Shown here piece after piece: positions 22,340 through 34,939 of a DNA stretch of 64,000 bases. The translations under genes and the position numbers were made by a program. The DNA is taken from NCBI GenBank assembly GCA_013339895.1, contig JABACO010000004.1:6335582-6399581 (forward strand). The letters are read 5' to 3'. The notes below the pieces were generated by a model. That model was given only the letters and a program-made list of their open reading frames with translations. It was not told where the DNA came from and ran no database searches. How positions within the stretch are numbered: position 1 is the first letter of the stretch; each line of letters begins with the position of its first letter. Origin of the DNA: Ephydatia muelleri (taxonomy: Eukaryota > Porifera > Demospongiae > Spongillida > Spongillidae).

Positions 22340-22756
22340 ATTATATTTATCTGGTCCGTCATACATGGTATTAATAACTCAACCAAAATGGGGCAACGGA
22401 GTAACCAATTTTAACTTAATGTTTAATGCTCTGTTGCTCCATGAATTCATTTTTCGCCTCCATGTAAACTTGTTTTGTAATCATTTTGGCTAATCATTAT
22501 ATTGGCAGAATGGTAGTTTATGATCCCTAATCCCATGTGGCATTGACATGAGTCTGCAGGAATGTCTTGCATGCCATAGCAGCCCAGTTCATCGGTTAAC
22601 TAGAGCTAAGTACTTTAAACAATATCCAATCCGAGTCTATTAATTAATGGTGGTGTCCCCAGCCCCTTCCCTTGGGTTGCATGCCCCAGTGGGTGTGTGC
22701 AGTCCTAACAGCTAGCACATGATGAGAATGTGGAAGTGCATGACTTGCAGGTATGT

Positions 22757-22803
<47 letters not shown>

Positions 22804-24640
22804 GTGTGTGTGTGTGTGTGTCTGTGTGTGTGTGTGTGTACATGTAGTATACATGTATATGGGTCTATAACCCTAACCCTGGCTAACAGAATTGCTGTTT
22901 CCAACTTTCCCACTACTTTCAATGATAACTGATCCTTAGTATGACATTGGAAACGTGTGGAGTGCTTGGATCCACATGTTCCACAGAGACACTCCAGTTG
23001 ACACGGATGCTGTGAGACAGAGAGATGGAATCTGAATGCTAGGGGAGATATGGCAGAACTTGTGAGAGCAATGTGGGAGACATCCTGAGATTCTTAAGTA
23101 GCGGGATGTAGCTTGAGCTTTGCCAGGGGAGAGAGGTTATAATGGAGGGCAATGGAGACCATAAGGTTGGAGGTGTGTATATATGAGAATGAGTATGGGA
23201 TGTGTGTATCTCTTGTGCTTCTGCATGGAGTGTGTCTTTTGTCTGTCTGCATGGAGTGTGTCTCTTGTCCATCTGCATGGTGTGTTTGTGTTGTGCACAT
23301 GTGGTATGTTGTCTTTACATATGGTTGTATGCTCATAGGGTGTGTTGTATGCACATGTGATGTGTTGAATCTGAGCCATTTGAAGTCTTACTATATGTAT
23401 GGATGGTTTTATAGTGGAGTGGAGTATAGCAAATCGTTGAAATACTAATTAGATTTTAGATACGTGAAGTACTGTCACACCCAAATTCCTACTTGCACAC
23501 TGAAACTGACAATGGGAATTTCAAGCTTTCATTACAGCAGACAAATGTAGTACATGGTGGTACAGCTTGAAGCATAGATTGATCTTGCATGTGGTGTCCA
23601 TTGTCATGGCATTGATTACATCATCATGACATCATCTTGTTTGATTTTGGGGGTTTATATGTGTGTTAGTGTGCTGGGCTGCTGAGTACCAGTTGTCAAG
23701 GAGTTGTTAGGCCAACTCCACCTAGCAAGTCTCCATTCTTAGTGTGTGGTTACAATATTGCATGCATAGGATGAATGTGTTGGATTTGCATACTGTACAA
23801 CCACAACATTTGGTGGTAGCATGTCTGACTTTTCATGCATACATGGCAGTACTGCCAGTTATCACCCCCTCCCCCACCCACCATCACCCCACCCACACAC
23901 ACACATGATAGTTGAGTAAGGTACAACTGAAGATGCAAAACTAAACTCAGCTTGCATATTGTTCTTCTATGAAGAGTTCACCCACAAGGGCCCAGCTCAA
24001 GAGCTTCAGGATGAGTGTAGCTGACATGAAGTCATTGTCGCAGTAGACATGATGGTGACGTGACGCTCATGCAACTGTTGGGTAAGTGTGGCACGTAACT
24101 ATGGCAACCCACCACCCCGAGACCAATCTCTTTCAGGTTTCAGGCTTTTGTTCACCCACCATCCCATGACTGCACACCTGTGTGTGTACACTTGGAGCTG
24201 TTGTGTATACCCACCCATTTTCACTGTCTGCATGTCACCAAATGTAAAACAAACCTTTATTCCTCCTTTTACATGTCATACTGACCCACAAGACTGGATG
24301 GTAAGTGGCTTCCTCTATTGTTCTGTTGAAGCACTGTGTGTCTTTCATCCTATCCAACAGGTCATCAAAATCATCATCACTGCCATCAGTCCGTCTCCAA
24401 GACACCCAAAAAGCATTGTTTTCTTTGTCATTCTTATAGTGTGGTTTTGTGGTTACAGAATGCTTTCTTATTGTGCCCTGCTGGATAATGTGTTTGTGTG
24501 GCTGTGTGAAACTTTCTGACGTGGGGTGAGGGTGTGTGATATGCTATATGGTGGAAAAGGGAGGAAGTACAGGAAATGACATTGGAACATTTCAGATTAT
24601 TGTGAAATCACATATTGGGTCATTTAATAAATTCGTCAAA
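22340..24640. other. Intergenic DNA with (GT)n, no gene recognised
   Basis: Contains a GT array at 22752-22841 and a loose repeat of TGCATGGAGTGTGTCTCTTGTC type at 23215-23290. Part of the start (22645-22740) is a copy of 14140-14235. Open frames are short and without recognised similarity. Confidence 0.5.
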
Positions 24641-24644
24641 TTAA

Positions 24645-25015
24645 CAATAGTCACGTGATTGAAGTCCAGTTGTGTCCTTTCAACGTTGGAGCCAAAGATT
24701 TGTGTGGAACAATTGTTGTGAGTATTTTGGCCTAGTGTTTTTCACATGTCGAGGCGTTCTCGGAGGCGTGTGTATTTCAGTTGCATTAATATTGTAATGG
24801 TTAAACACGTACTGTTCATGGCTTGTTCTTGTTGTGTCATTGTCATTTATAGGCGGTGCATTTTGATCGTTTTGATCATTGCATCACGTACATGTACACC
24901 CAACGCCCTCCGGATGACGAGGGAGGGGGACACACGATGCATAGAGATAAGGTTCCCTCTCACATGTACCATAAGATATGCACGTACCAGCGTGACGCGA
25001 CGTCGCATACGATGG
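24645..25015 (+). repeat. CACGTG module remnant plus dispersed repeat R1, copy c
   Basis: CACGTGATTGAAGTCC and AACGTTGGAGCCAAAGAT recall the METLEPKN module (the ATG is lost), followed by R1 at 24765-25015. It is closest to the 12000-12240 copy (identical over CGCCCTCCGGATGACGAGGG). No TRIM gene follows. Confidence 0.6.
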
Positions 25016-25498
25016 ATCGGGTGCAGGCGCGTATCCAGGATTTGAGGGAGGAGGGTTTATCGCAAATACTAAGATCCATGCAAAGTGTGGTCAATTAGCA
25101 AGAGAGGATTGCGTGGAAAGAATTCATCTATTGCTTCCGGTATATACTAATAAGGACGTCGCAGTGTATATGGAGAAGTGATACTTTCAGTTGTCATGCA
25201 CGAACACAAAGCAGTCTTTTTCAGCATTAGCTCAGAATGACCTTTCCACTGAGCATGTTGTGACGGGTAATGTGCACCTAACCACAGCTTCTTTGTGGTG
25301 ACCCATGCCATGTCTTGTAGTTCTTGTGACGGAGCGGGAGGGGGGGGGGGGGGGTCTCGAGCACCTAAGCGCCTAGCTAAACACACCCCTGTATTGGCAC
25401 CATCTGCCTTTCCCATTATGATTCTTGCCCCTCCCCTCTCCCCATATCCCTCCCACCTCCTCTTCCCCCTTGCATTACATCTCTACTTACTGTTCCAG

Positions 25499-26176
25499 AA
25501 TGTGTCACGCAATGTACTGTGGAACAGACACGCAAGGTGTTTGATCAGGGCACCATCTTCTCTGTGAAGATGTGTGGAGGTCTCAAGTACAACGTTGGCA
25601 TCTGTTCATGTGAGTATGAGAGTGGTACCTGCAATGGGTTGAAATTTATCTCCCTCCCTCGTATGCTGTAGTGTGCAGGTGTACTGCCACGTTTACCTTT
25701 TGGTGTATGTACATGTTGTAGTAGAAGAGGGGTGCCATTGCTTGAAACCATCTCCCTCCCTCCCTTCCTTCCTCACTGCTTTACTCCCTCACCCACTCCC
25801 TCCATGTTCTAGTGAAGGTGGCATATTGTCACAACTAATTTCATGTTTTGTATGCATGTATGTGTTTGCGAATTGTTATGTGTTCCATGAAGGTATCCAT
25901 GCAAATACATTCCCTCCCGTGTGTCCGCCACTGTCAGTATGAAGAGATTACACACCATAAATGATTTCCCTGTATAGCGAAACTTCAGGATGAAGTGCTC
26001 CATTATAGACTCCAGAGTATATAAGTGCTCCATTATTGATTAATGCTGACTCCAAGGTTATAGTGTATTCAGCTATATGATTGTAAGTTATAAATGGATC
26101 ATTACAAGGGGGATGAGGACATCCTCTACCTCCACACAGGACAGGATCAAGGTCAGGAACAGGCAAACCAGAACAG
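25499..26176 (+). CDS. Unidentified spliced gene fragment, two exons
   Basis: Exon 25499-25609 (CTGTTCCAG acceptor, GTGAGT donor) encodes ECVTQCTVEQTRKVFDQG, then GTIFSVKMCGG and NVGICS. A second exon 26109-26176 (ACAAG acceptor, GTATAT donor) encodes GDEDILYLHTGQDQGQEQA. Spacing of Cys and good borders suggest a real secreted or membrane protein, but no family is recognised. A decayed copy lies at 14715-15321. Between them, 25741-25830 matches 12230-12300. Phases between the two exons were not reconciled, so an exon may be missing. Confidence 0.35.
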
Positions 26177-26241
26177 GTATATGTTGTAGTATAAGAGTGA
26201 TGCCATTGGTTGCTCCCTCACTGCCTCCCTCCCTCCCTCTC

Positions 26242-26243
<2 letters not shown>

Positions 26244-26334
<91 letters not shown>
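26244..26334. repeat. (GT)n microsatellite, about 45 repeats
   Basis: Uninterrupted TG dinucleotides. With the following 280 bp it recurs at 37922-38255. Confidence 0.98.
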
Positions 26335-26336
<2 letters not shown>

Positions 26337-26747
26337 CAGGGTACACAATGAGCCTTTAACCAATCTGGTGTTGTGACAAGAGGGTAGGTGTGTGATATGC
26401 TATGCAGTTATATAGTTCACTAAGTCATTGTCTGTTGAATTAGTACACATGCACAATCACATAGTGTTATGTGCCCAGCTGTGACCATCTTTGGCTGATT
26501 CACATTTCCAGTAAAAGACACACCCACATTAGCAGGTGTCATGGTACATGTGTGTAAATATGTTTGGTGGTTTAAATAGGGTTATACACCTTTGGGTGTC
26601 AGTCTAAGTGTCTGTGAACATGTCATGTCTCCCCCTCACAAGTCATGTCTCCCCCTACCAGACATTGTCTGTTGAATTAGTTAATGATGTACACATACAC
26701 AATCACATAGTGTTATGTGCCCAGCTGGGACCATCTTTTTGTTTCCC

Positions 26748-27185
26748 CCACACTCCCCTCACCAGTCATGTCTCCCCCACACTCCCCCTCACCAGTCATG
26801 TCTCCCCCACACTCCCCTCACCAGTCATGTCTCCCCCACACTCCCCTCACCAGTCATGTCTCCCCCACACTCCCCCTCACCAGTCATGTCTCCCCCACAC
26901 TCCTTTCACCAGTCATGTCTCCCCCACACTCCCCCTCACCAGTCATGTCTCCCCCACACTCCCCTCACCAGTCATGTCTCCCCCACACTCCCCTTCACCA
27001 GTCATGTCTCCCCCACACTCCCCCTCACCAGTCATGTCTCCCCCACACTCCCCTCACCAGTCATGTCTACCCCACACTCCCCCTCACCAGTCATATCTCC
27101 ATCACACTTCCCCTCACCAGTCATGTCTCCGCCACACTCCCCTCACCAGTCATGTCTCCCCCACACTCCCTCTCACCAGTCAGTC
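26748..27185. repeat. Minisatellite M29, array 1
   Basis: About 15 units of 29-30 bp, CCCCACACTCCCCTCACCAG followed by TCATGTCTCC. It is the first of four arrays of this unit in the window. The unit may have started from the short run CAAGTCATGTCTCCCCCT just upstream (26640-26660). Confidence 0.95.
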
Positions 27186-27189
27186 ATGG

Positions 27190-27328
27190 ATTCCCTTTTT
27201 CAACAGGCCATTAAGACCTATTGAGGGGAGGGGAGGAGGGCGTATGATACGGTGCATACATGAACAACACACCTCAACATGTACGTTGTGAATAGGGTGG
27301 TTCCCAGTGGCACTGGAATGCGCCTGTG

Positions 27329-27359
<31 letters not shown>

Positions 27360-27397
27360 ACACACACACACAGAACACACAGGTGCACACACACACT

Positions 27398-27428
<31 letters not shown>

Positions 27429-28171
27429 CACGCACACACACATACAAACACACACACACGCACAGAACACACAGGTGCACACAAATTGGTGTTTCACCAC
27501 AGGTACCCTATAAAAAGAAAGAGAAAGAAGAGAGTGAGAGAGAAAGGGAGGAAGAGAGGGAGAATTGGAGGGGGTATTCCGTCCTGGTCAGGCCCTGTAG
27601 AATATAAATATTTACTTTGTGGTTCACCTGTGGTAAAGGTTTGTAGTCCATCTGGAGTTGAATTACCTCTAATCCCCCCTGCTACATCTCTTTCCTTCCC
27701 CCATGATGCAACATGATGCAAGTTGTACAGTACAGTAGCTCGTGTGTCATTGTACGGTGCATGTACTCAGTAATCCAGGGTACTAAGTTATGCTCACTGG
27801 AAGCATTAGCATATGAAGAAAAACCCATAAGGTCCCTCAAGTGGAGTCTCTACGTATTGTTTTTCAAATACAAGGTCAGTTATTATAGTACGTATTGCAT
27901 TCTATGTGTGTACCGACGCTTGTGTTTATGCATGTATGCCTATAAGAAGACTTGTACACCCATACCACCCAACTCAATCTACCATTATTGTAGCCTACAC
28001 TGTACTGTATAAATAAAGTTAAATAGTATGTTCGTGCGTGTGACACACAAATACACACGCATACACTTACACACGCATATACATGCACTCACATGTACAC
28101 AAACGCAATTAGCTTTCAATCCACCCTTTGTAACATGCACATACACACGCATACACTTACATGCACATGCA

Positions 28172-28203
<32 letters not shown>

Positions 28204-28950
28204 TTGACAAAGCTTTTGGAGAACAGCGTTCGGAAATGGACTAGTTATTCCATTTAATGACCGTACAGGGGGGATGGATGACACATTAGTTATCAATGGT
28301 AGTTAGCTTTGATATCCAGGGGAATTTATTAATTGTCCTGAGTGATTGTTCATCATTAAATATGGCATAGCCTAATGCATTTGAGTTATAACAAAAAGAT
28401 GGGACTAACAAAGTCACCAAAGTTGTACTAAATTGTCAGACTCTAAGATTCCATTGCTTTTGTCCATGTATAGAATGACAAAGTATGATTTTTGAACGCC
28501 ATCTGTTTTCTAGAATAAAGGCTATTTACCAGATAGCAAAAAGCATAATGAACCAGCCAAGTTCAACTTGAATATTAAGGGCAAAACTTCATTGGACTAA
28601 AACAAAATTGGCATTGACAAATCATATATTTGTTGTGCTGTTCTCATCATCCTGACCCAAATAATGCCTCTCAGATTGCAGGAAATATGTCAATTGGCTT
28701 CTGGGGGAGGGCAGGGGATTGGTTGCCCCTCTCCCTCCAACCCTCCCCCTGCTCTCTGCTAGCCTGACCACTCTTCAATTGCTTTCAACGTACCTGTCTG
28801 TGGTACGCTTTGGTGTGGCCTTGCTGCTGTATTAAACCACCTCTAAATGAGCAGTGTGCCATATGCAGCCACATCTAGTGGTATGGTGTGACGCAAGACA
28901 CATTATTTTTACATTCACCCTCTCCCCCCCCCTCCTTCACAACATCCACA
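27190..28950. other. Non-coding DNA with (CA)n arrays
   Basis: Holds CA-rich arrays at 27329-27480 and 28165-28203 and a GA-rich stretch at 27515-27570. No gene was recognised on either strand. Confidence 0.5.
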
Positions 28951-28956
28951 CATAAT

Positions 28957-29550
28957 AACCCTGTATTCCACTTCCTGTACATACCAGATCCAGACTACAT
29001 TCTGTGCCTGATCCCATACATACATACCAGACCTCTGTACACAGACTAACCATGTATATCCTGCAGGTCTGATGGCTATGGCAATCAGAGCAATCTCTCC
29101 TCTACAGAGGATATCATTGGATATGGCAGCATGTCATGTAAGTGTACACCTTGTGTGTGCCTATGCATGTGTGTATGTGCAGGACTAAACACCTTTGTAG
29201 TTTATTTAGCTAGCTCACTGTGCTGTGCTATGTATACTATATCAGTTTTCTCCCTAGACTTATGGGAAGGCAAGGTACTATGTAATAGGCCAAGCCTGGC
29301 AATGGACATACATCGGGACACACTGGCATGTATACGTATGTTGGGGCATACGATTAGAGTGAAGAATGTGTGAAGGGGGGGGGGGAGGGGGAGGGAGACA
29401 AAGTTGTATGCATGCAGCTATACATACATAGAGCCATGTGCATGTGTGTGTGGTAGAGATTTTCAGATCTTAAGGCTTTTCTAGATTGACTGCATGCCGT
29501 GACCTTTTGCTGAGCTGGACATACCATCAGTTGCTTTCCAACTACTGGGG
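28957..29550 (+). repeat. Segment D1, copy 1 with candidate exon 29067-29137
   Basis: This 0.6-kb stretch is repeated at 32008-32620 with few changes. Inside, a 71-bp candidate exon (CTGCAG acceptor, GTAAGT donor) encodes SDGYGNQSNLSSTEDIIGYG plus SMS. The second copy keeps both splice sites and the frame and changes two residues (SDSYGNQ, GYGSTS). The gene it belongs to is not identifiable. Confidence 0.55.
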
Positions 29551-29870
29551 TGCCCCACACTCCCCTCACCAGTCATGTCTCCCCCACACTCCCCTACACC
29601 AGTCATGTCTCCCCCACACTCCCCTCACCAGTCATGTCTCCCCCACACTCCCCTACACCAGTCATGTCTCCCCCACACTCCCCTCACCAGTCATGTCACC
29701 CCCACACTCCCCTACACCAGTCATGTCTCCCCCACACTCCCCCTCACCAGTCATGTCTCCCCCACACTCCCCTCACCTGTCATGTCTCCCCCACACTCCC
29801 CTCACCAGTCATGTCTCCTCACACTCCCCCTCACCAGTCATGTCTCCCCCACACTCCCCCTCGAGGACCA
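29551..29870. repeat. Minisatellite M29, array 2
   Basis: About eleven units of the M29 type, several with CCCCTACACCAG in place of CCCCTCACCAG. Confidence 0.95.
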
Positions 29871-31474
29871 GTCATATCCTCGATCCCCCTGACTATTACA
29901 GACAGCATAATATGTTCATTCACAGAACAGTGCACCTCCTCCCAGTAGAGAGATTCAGTACTATCACCCTCCCAGCTAGTCCTTCAGATCACGTGCTTCA
30001 TGTAGTTGGGTGACTCGGGCTGCTTTCCACAGTATTTGGAGTAGAATTATAGCATTAAAATTAGGTTATGCATGCTGCACCACCCACTAATGAACCCAAC
30101 CTATTACATGTTGAATTCGTAGGTCCAGTATAGCTACTCAGAATAGATCAGAGGAAGCAGACCTATCTGTGCTGCTGTAAAGCTGGGTTCAAAGTGATTA
30201 GCTGATAGTTATGTCAGTTGTTTATTAACTACCCATCATTTGTATCGTGATAAGTTAATATTCGTGTTCTGCTTGCATGCACGGACGCTCTGCAGATGAC
30301 ATATTCCACCATTACGTAACATCATTGAAGTGTTCTGTATTGATGGAGGCGGGTCACACATGCACTCACATTACACATGTACTTGAACAGACATGCTTTG
30401 GCATGAGGCCAAGTGCAAGAAGCTTTGAAGCATCAAGTGTGGCAAATGGCACACAGATGACTAGTTTGTATATTTATTTTAACTGATTTACACGTGTAAC
30501 TCAGAAGCATTCATATACATAAGCCCATACCAAGAGAGGTACATAACCTCATTATATTCATTACAGCATCACTGGCCTATCATTGAGGTACAGCTGTACA
30601 ACAGCACATGTTTACTGCAAGGGATGGTTTATCACGAACCTGCAGGGTTACATGTTTTGTAAGTGTCAAAGCATATCCAGAAATGTGCGGTCAAAGGGAA
30701 TTGACCATTGTTGCGGTTTGTACATTCGCGTATACTTCCGGATAACTCCCATAGACTTGATTGTTAATTATAAACGTAGGTCTATATAGGATACCACTTT
30801 TGTGGCTATCAACATTGCTTCATGTACGTATGACCTTTATTTAGAACAAAAAACAACTGTTTTGTATTGTAAATTGTTGTAGTTTTTGTGAAAACAGCAC
30901 TTTCCATAGAGATATATGGAAATCCAACTTTTGCACACTTAATTAATGTATTCTGCAGCTCATAATTCTTACACAAGTTTAGATTCAGACTTTGGGGGCC
31001 TCCAGAACAAGAGATCGTGCAGTTGTATTATTATTTTTAGAGGTATTTACCTAGTATAGAATTTGGCCATTTGAATTTTAAATTGGTTTGGGTCACAAGG
31101 ACTAGGATTCAATTAGCGCCATCTTGTTGAGTGTAGCTTCCATGGATACGGATACATGGCTACATGCAACACAATAAATGAACTGGTTCATTGGCTAGCT
31201 TAGCGTATACGTATACGCTATTATAGTTAAGTTACTGAGTACTAGCTAGAGCTTTAGTATAGCTGGCTCGAGCTCGAGTCCAGGACATCTATTAGATATT
31301 CGCTGGCTGTACCAAGGAGTACTAACTAGTAGCATTAGTTGTTGGCTGTACCAAGTGAGAGTATACATGTAAGTGTTCTGTGCGTGCGTGTGTGTGCGCG
31401 CGCGTGTATGTGTGTGTATCTCTTGTGTAAATGGCTATAAATCTTTCCTTTCTCCCTCTCAGTCTGCATGCATG

Positions 31475-31527
<53 letters not shown>

Positions 31528-31790
31528 GTATCTATGATCTCTATATGTTATGTGTGATGTGTATGCATGCTAGCTTGTGTATAAGTTTTGGTTTGAAAAA
31601 GCTCATTGGGACCATGCATGGGAAATACAACCATCCCATATGTGTGGATAACACAACATTAGTACTATTTTGAATGCATCAGATGGAGAGACAACAATCG
31701 GCATCCAGTATGAAAGTGGGAGAGTGGTAATAAGTACATTTAACTTGTACTGGTACTATCTCTGCAGTCTGCACCCACCATCCTTTTGAT
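29862..31790. repeat. Segment D2, copy 1
   Basis: About 1.9 kb repeated at 35822-37745. It includes the exact 20-bp palindrome TAGCGTATACGTATACGCTA at 31201-31220 and a GT array at 31470-31525. Short frames are not kept between copies, so it is treated as non-coding. Confidence 0.85.
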
Positions 31791-32007
31791 ACTGATGCAC
31801 ATGCACATATATGTAAAAGTGTACTGCTGATTTACGTATTGAAAAACAGAAAACCATTTCGGGCCGGGCTGCAGGTGGTCGACATCCGCGCTGCTTCAAT
31901 GACGTGCCATTTAACAGTACAGAGGGAAGACATATATTTGCCCACCCCCTATTTTTTTATATATTACAAAATCCACCCCCTGTTGCAAACTTGGCGGTAA
32001 ATCACTG

Positions 32008-32620
32008 AATAACCCTGTATTCCACTTCCTGTACATACCAGATCCAGACTACATTCTGTGCCTGATCCCATACATACATACCAGACCTCTGTACACAGAC
32101 TAACCATGTATATCCTGCAGGTCTGATAGCTATGGCAATCAGAGCAATCTCTCCTCTACAGAGGATATCATTGGATATGGCAGCACGTCATGTAAGTGTA
32201 CACCTTGTGTGTGCCTATGCATGTGTGTATGTGCAGGACTAAACACCTTTGTAGTTTATTTAGCTAGCTCACTGTGCTGTGCTATGTATACTATATCAGT
32301 TTTCTCCCTAGACTTATGGGAAGGCAAGGTACAGCCACTGTACTATGTAATAGGCCAAGCCTGGCAATGGACATACATCGGGACACACTGGCATGTATAC
32401 GTATGTTGGGGCATACGATTAGAGTGAAGAATGTGTGAAGGGGGGGGGGGGGAGGGGGAGGGAGACAAAGTTGTATGCATACAGCTATACATTCATAGAG
32501 CCATGTGCATGTGTGTGTGGTAGAGATTTTCAGATCTTAAGGCTTTTCTAGATTGACTGCATGCCGTGACCTTTGGCTGAGCTGGACATACCATCAGTTG
32601 CTTTCCAACTACTGGGGTGC
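32008..32620 (+). repeat. Segment D1, copy 2 with candidate exon 32121-32191
   Basis: Second copy of 28957-29550, leading again straight into an M29 array. Splice borders and reading frame of the candidate exon are intact. Confidence 0.85.
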
Positions 32621-32621
32621 C

Positions 32622-34353
32622 CCACACTCCCCTCACCAGTCATGTCTCCCCCACACTCCCCCTCACCAGTCATGTCTCCCCCACACTCCCCCTCACCAGT
32701 CATGTCTCCCCCACACTCCCCTCACCAGTCATGTCTCCCCCACACTCCCCTCGCCAGTCATGTCTCCCCCTCACTAGTCATGTCTCCCCCACACTCCCCT
32801 TCACCAATCATGTCTACCCCACACTCCCCTCACCAGTCATGTCTCCCCCACACTCCCCTCGCCAGTCATGTCTCCCCCTTACCAGTCATGTCTCCCCCAC
32901 ACTCCCCCTCACCAGTCATGTCTACCCCACACTCCCCTCACCAGTCATGTCTCCCCCACACTCCCCCTCACCAGTCATGTCTACCCCACACTCCCCTCAC
33001 CAGTCATGTCTCCCCCACACTCCCCTCGCCAGTCATGTCTCCCCCTCACCAGTCATGTCTCCCCCACACTCCCCCTCACCAGTCATGTCTACCCCACACT
33101 CCCCTCACCAGTCATGTCTCCCCCTCACCAGTCATGTCTCCCCCACACTCCCCCTCACCAGTCATGTCTACCCCACACTCCCCTCACCAGTCATGTCTCC
33201 CCCACACTCCCCCTCACCAGTCATGTCTACCCCACACTCCCCTCACCAGTCATATCTCCCCCACACTCCCCTCGCCAGTCATGTCTCCCCCTCACTAGTC
33301 ATGTCTCCCCCACACTCCCCTTCACCAATCATGTCTACCCCACACTCCCCTCACCAGTCATGTCTCCCCCACACTCCCCTCGCCAGTCATGTCTCCCCCT
33401 TACCAGTCATGTCTCCCCCACACTCCCCCTCACCAGTCATGTCTACCCCACACTCCCCTCACCAGTCATGTCTCCCCCACACTCCCCCTCACCAGTCATG
33501 TCTACCCCACACTCCCCTCACCAGTCATGTCTCCCCCACACTCCCCTCGCCAGTCATGTCTCCCCCTCACCAGTCATGTCTCCCCCACACTCCCCCTCAC
33601 CAGTCATGTCTACCCCACACTCCCCTCACCAGTCATGTCTCCCCCTCACCAGTCATGTCTCCCCCACACTCCCCCTCACCAGTCATGTCTACCCCACACT
33701 CCCCTCACCAGTCATGTCTCCCCCACACTCCCCCTCACCAGTCATGTCTACCCCACACTCCCCTCACCAGTCATATCTCCCCCACACTCCCCTCGCCAGT
33801 CATGTCTCCCCCTCACCAGTCATGTCTCCCCCACACTCCCCCTTACCAGTCATGTCTACCCCACACTCCCCTCACCAGTCATGTCTCCCCCCTCACCAGT
33901 CATGTCTCCCCCACACTCCCCCTCACCAGTCATGTCTACCCCACACTCCCCTCACCAGTCATGTCTCCCCCACACTCCCCCTCACCAGTCATGTCTACCC
34001 CACACTCCCCTCACCAGTCATGTTACCCCCACACTCCCCTCGCCAGTCATGTCTCCCCCTTACCAGTCATGTCTCCCCCACACTCCCCCCTCACCAGTCA
34101 TGTCTCCCCCACACTTCCCCTCACCAGTCATGTCTCCCCTATACTCCCCCTCACCGTCATGTCTCCCACACACTCCCCTCGCCAGTCATGTCTCCCCCTC
34201 ACCAGTCATGTCTCCCCTCACCAGTCATTCTCCCCCTCACCATTCATGTCTCCCCCACACTCCCCTCACCAGTCATTCTCCCCCCTCACCAGTCATGTCT
34301 CCCCCACATCCCCCTTACCAGTCATGTCTCCCCCACACTCCCCCTCACCAGTC
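32622..34353. repeat. Minisatellite M29, array 3 with 521-bp higher-order period
   Basis: About 60 units of M29, many shortened (CCCCCTCACCAG joined directly). Distinct variant strings recur 521 bp apart, for example TCTCCCCCTTACCAGTCATG at 32870 and 33391 and the CACCAATCATG variant near 32802 and 33323. Pro/Ser/His-rich frames of up to about 590 codons cross it and are not genes. Confidence 0.93.
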
Positions 34354-34364
34354 AATTTCTTTGA

Positions 34365-34650
34365 TGTGATGCCACAACTTGTACAGCTTTGATCCACTTG
34401 CAGTGTGCTAGTGTCAACAGGCACAATGCAGACCCAGTTACAGGGGGTATCACTTTTAAATTCATCACCACTGAAGAATGGGGCAATGAAGAAACCTTGC
34501 TGCAAGAAAGGTCTTCCAAGGCCAAAACCATAGCCGGTACCCAAAGGTTGCACTGCTTTGTGCCTGTTGACACTAGCACACTGCAAGTGCTGGAGTACAG
34601 TGCAAGCTGTGATCAAAGCTGTACAAGTTGTGGTATCACATCAAAGAAAT
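34365..34650. repeat. Imperfect inverted duplication
   Basis: 34365-34424 is the reverse complement of 34557-34650 apart from about 25 extra bases (around GTGCTGGAGTACAGTGC) in the right arm. The centre of about 130 bp holds unique coding-like sequence of the adjacent pseudogene. Confidence 0.85.
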
Positions 34651-34932
34651 ATGTGTGATGTAAAAGGTTATGTGACTGCTATCTACGATGGTGCCTGGTG
34701 GGTTGCCTGTGTGACAGGAACTAATCCTGAAATGCAGGAAGTGACATTGTCATTCCTTCATCCACGTGGGCCTAGCAGGTCATTTCTCTATCCTCACAAA
34801 GCTGACATATTAACAGTGCACATCAGTGTCATTCTGACTTTTGTTGAGCCTACAACCTACCCTGGACAAACTTACACTCTTACTGACAATGAAATGGACA
34901 GAGCAACACAAGCACTTCAGGATCGCAAGTAG
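34440..34932 (+). pseudogene. C-terminal fragment of a mobile-element-like protein
   Basis: A first frame (about 34447-34657) encodes FKFITTEEWGNEETLL, then AGTQRLHCFVPVDTSTLQVL and SCDQSCTSCGITSKK. A frame shifted by one base continues from about 34643 with VKGYVTAIYDGAWWVACVTG, FLHPRGPSRSFLYP and PTTYPGQTYTLTDNEM to the stop at 34930. I recall this closing module (an Ig-like or Tudor-like barrel around AIYDGAWW, then HPRGP) at the end of uncharacterised proteins encoded by repeated elements in cnidarians and sponges, but I cannot name the superfamily. The frameshift and missing N-terminus mark it as a remnant. Confidence 0.45.
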
Positions 34933-34939
34933 TGAAAGA

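Noticed and set aside
26244..26334. Long GT runs as possible Z-DNA regulatory sites
   Set aside because: GT/CA runs are too frequent in this window to give any one of them a function from sequence alone.
26748..27185. CRISPR-like array of about 30-bp repeats
   Set aside because: There are no spacers: units are directly head to tail, and the sequence is eukaryotic minisatellite. The same applies to the other M29 arrays and to 7497-8034.
32617..34392. Open frame of 591 codons, Pro/Ser/His-rich
   Set aside because: It lies entirely in the M29 minisatellite. All three forward frames give similar repeats, so openness follows from unit composition.
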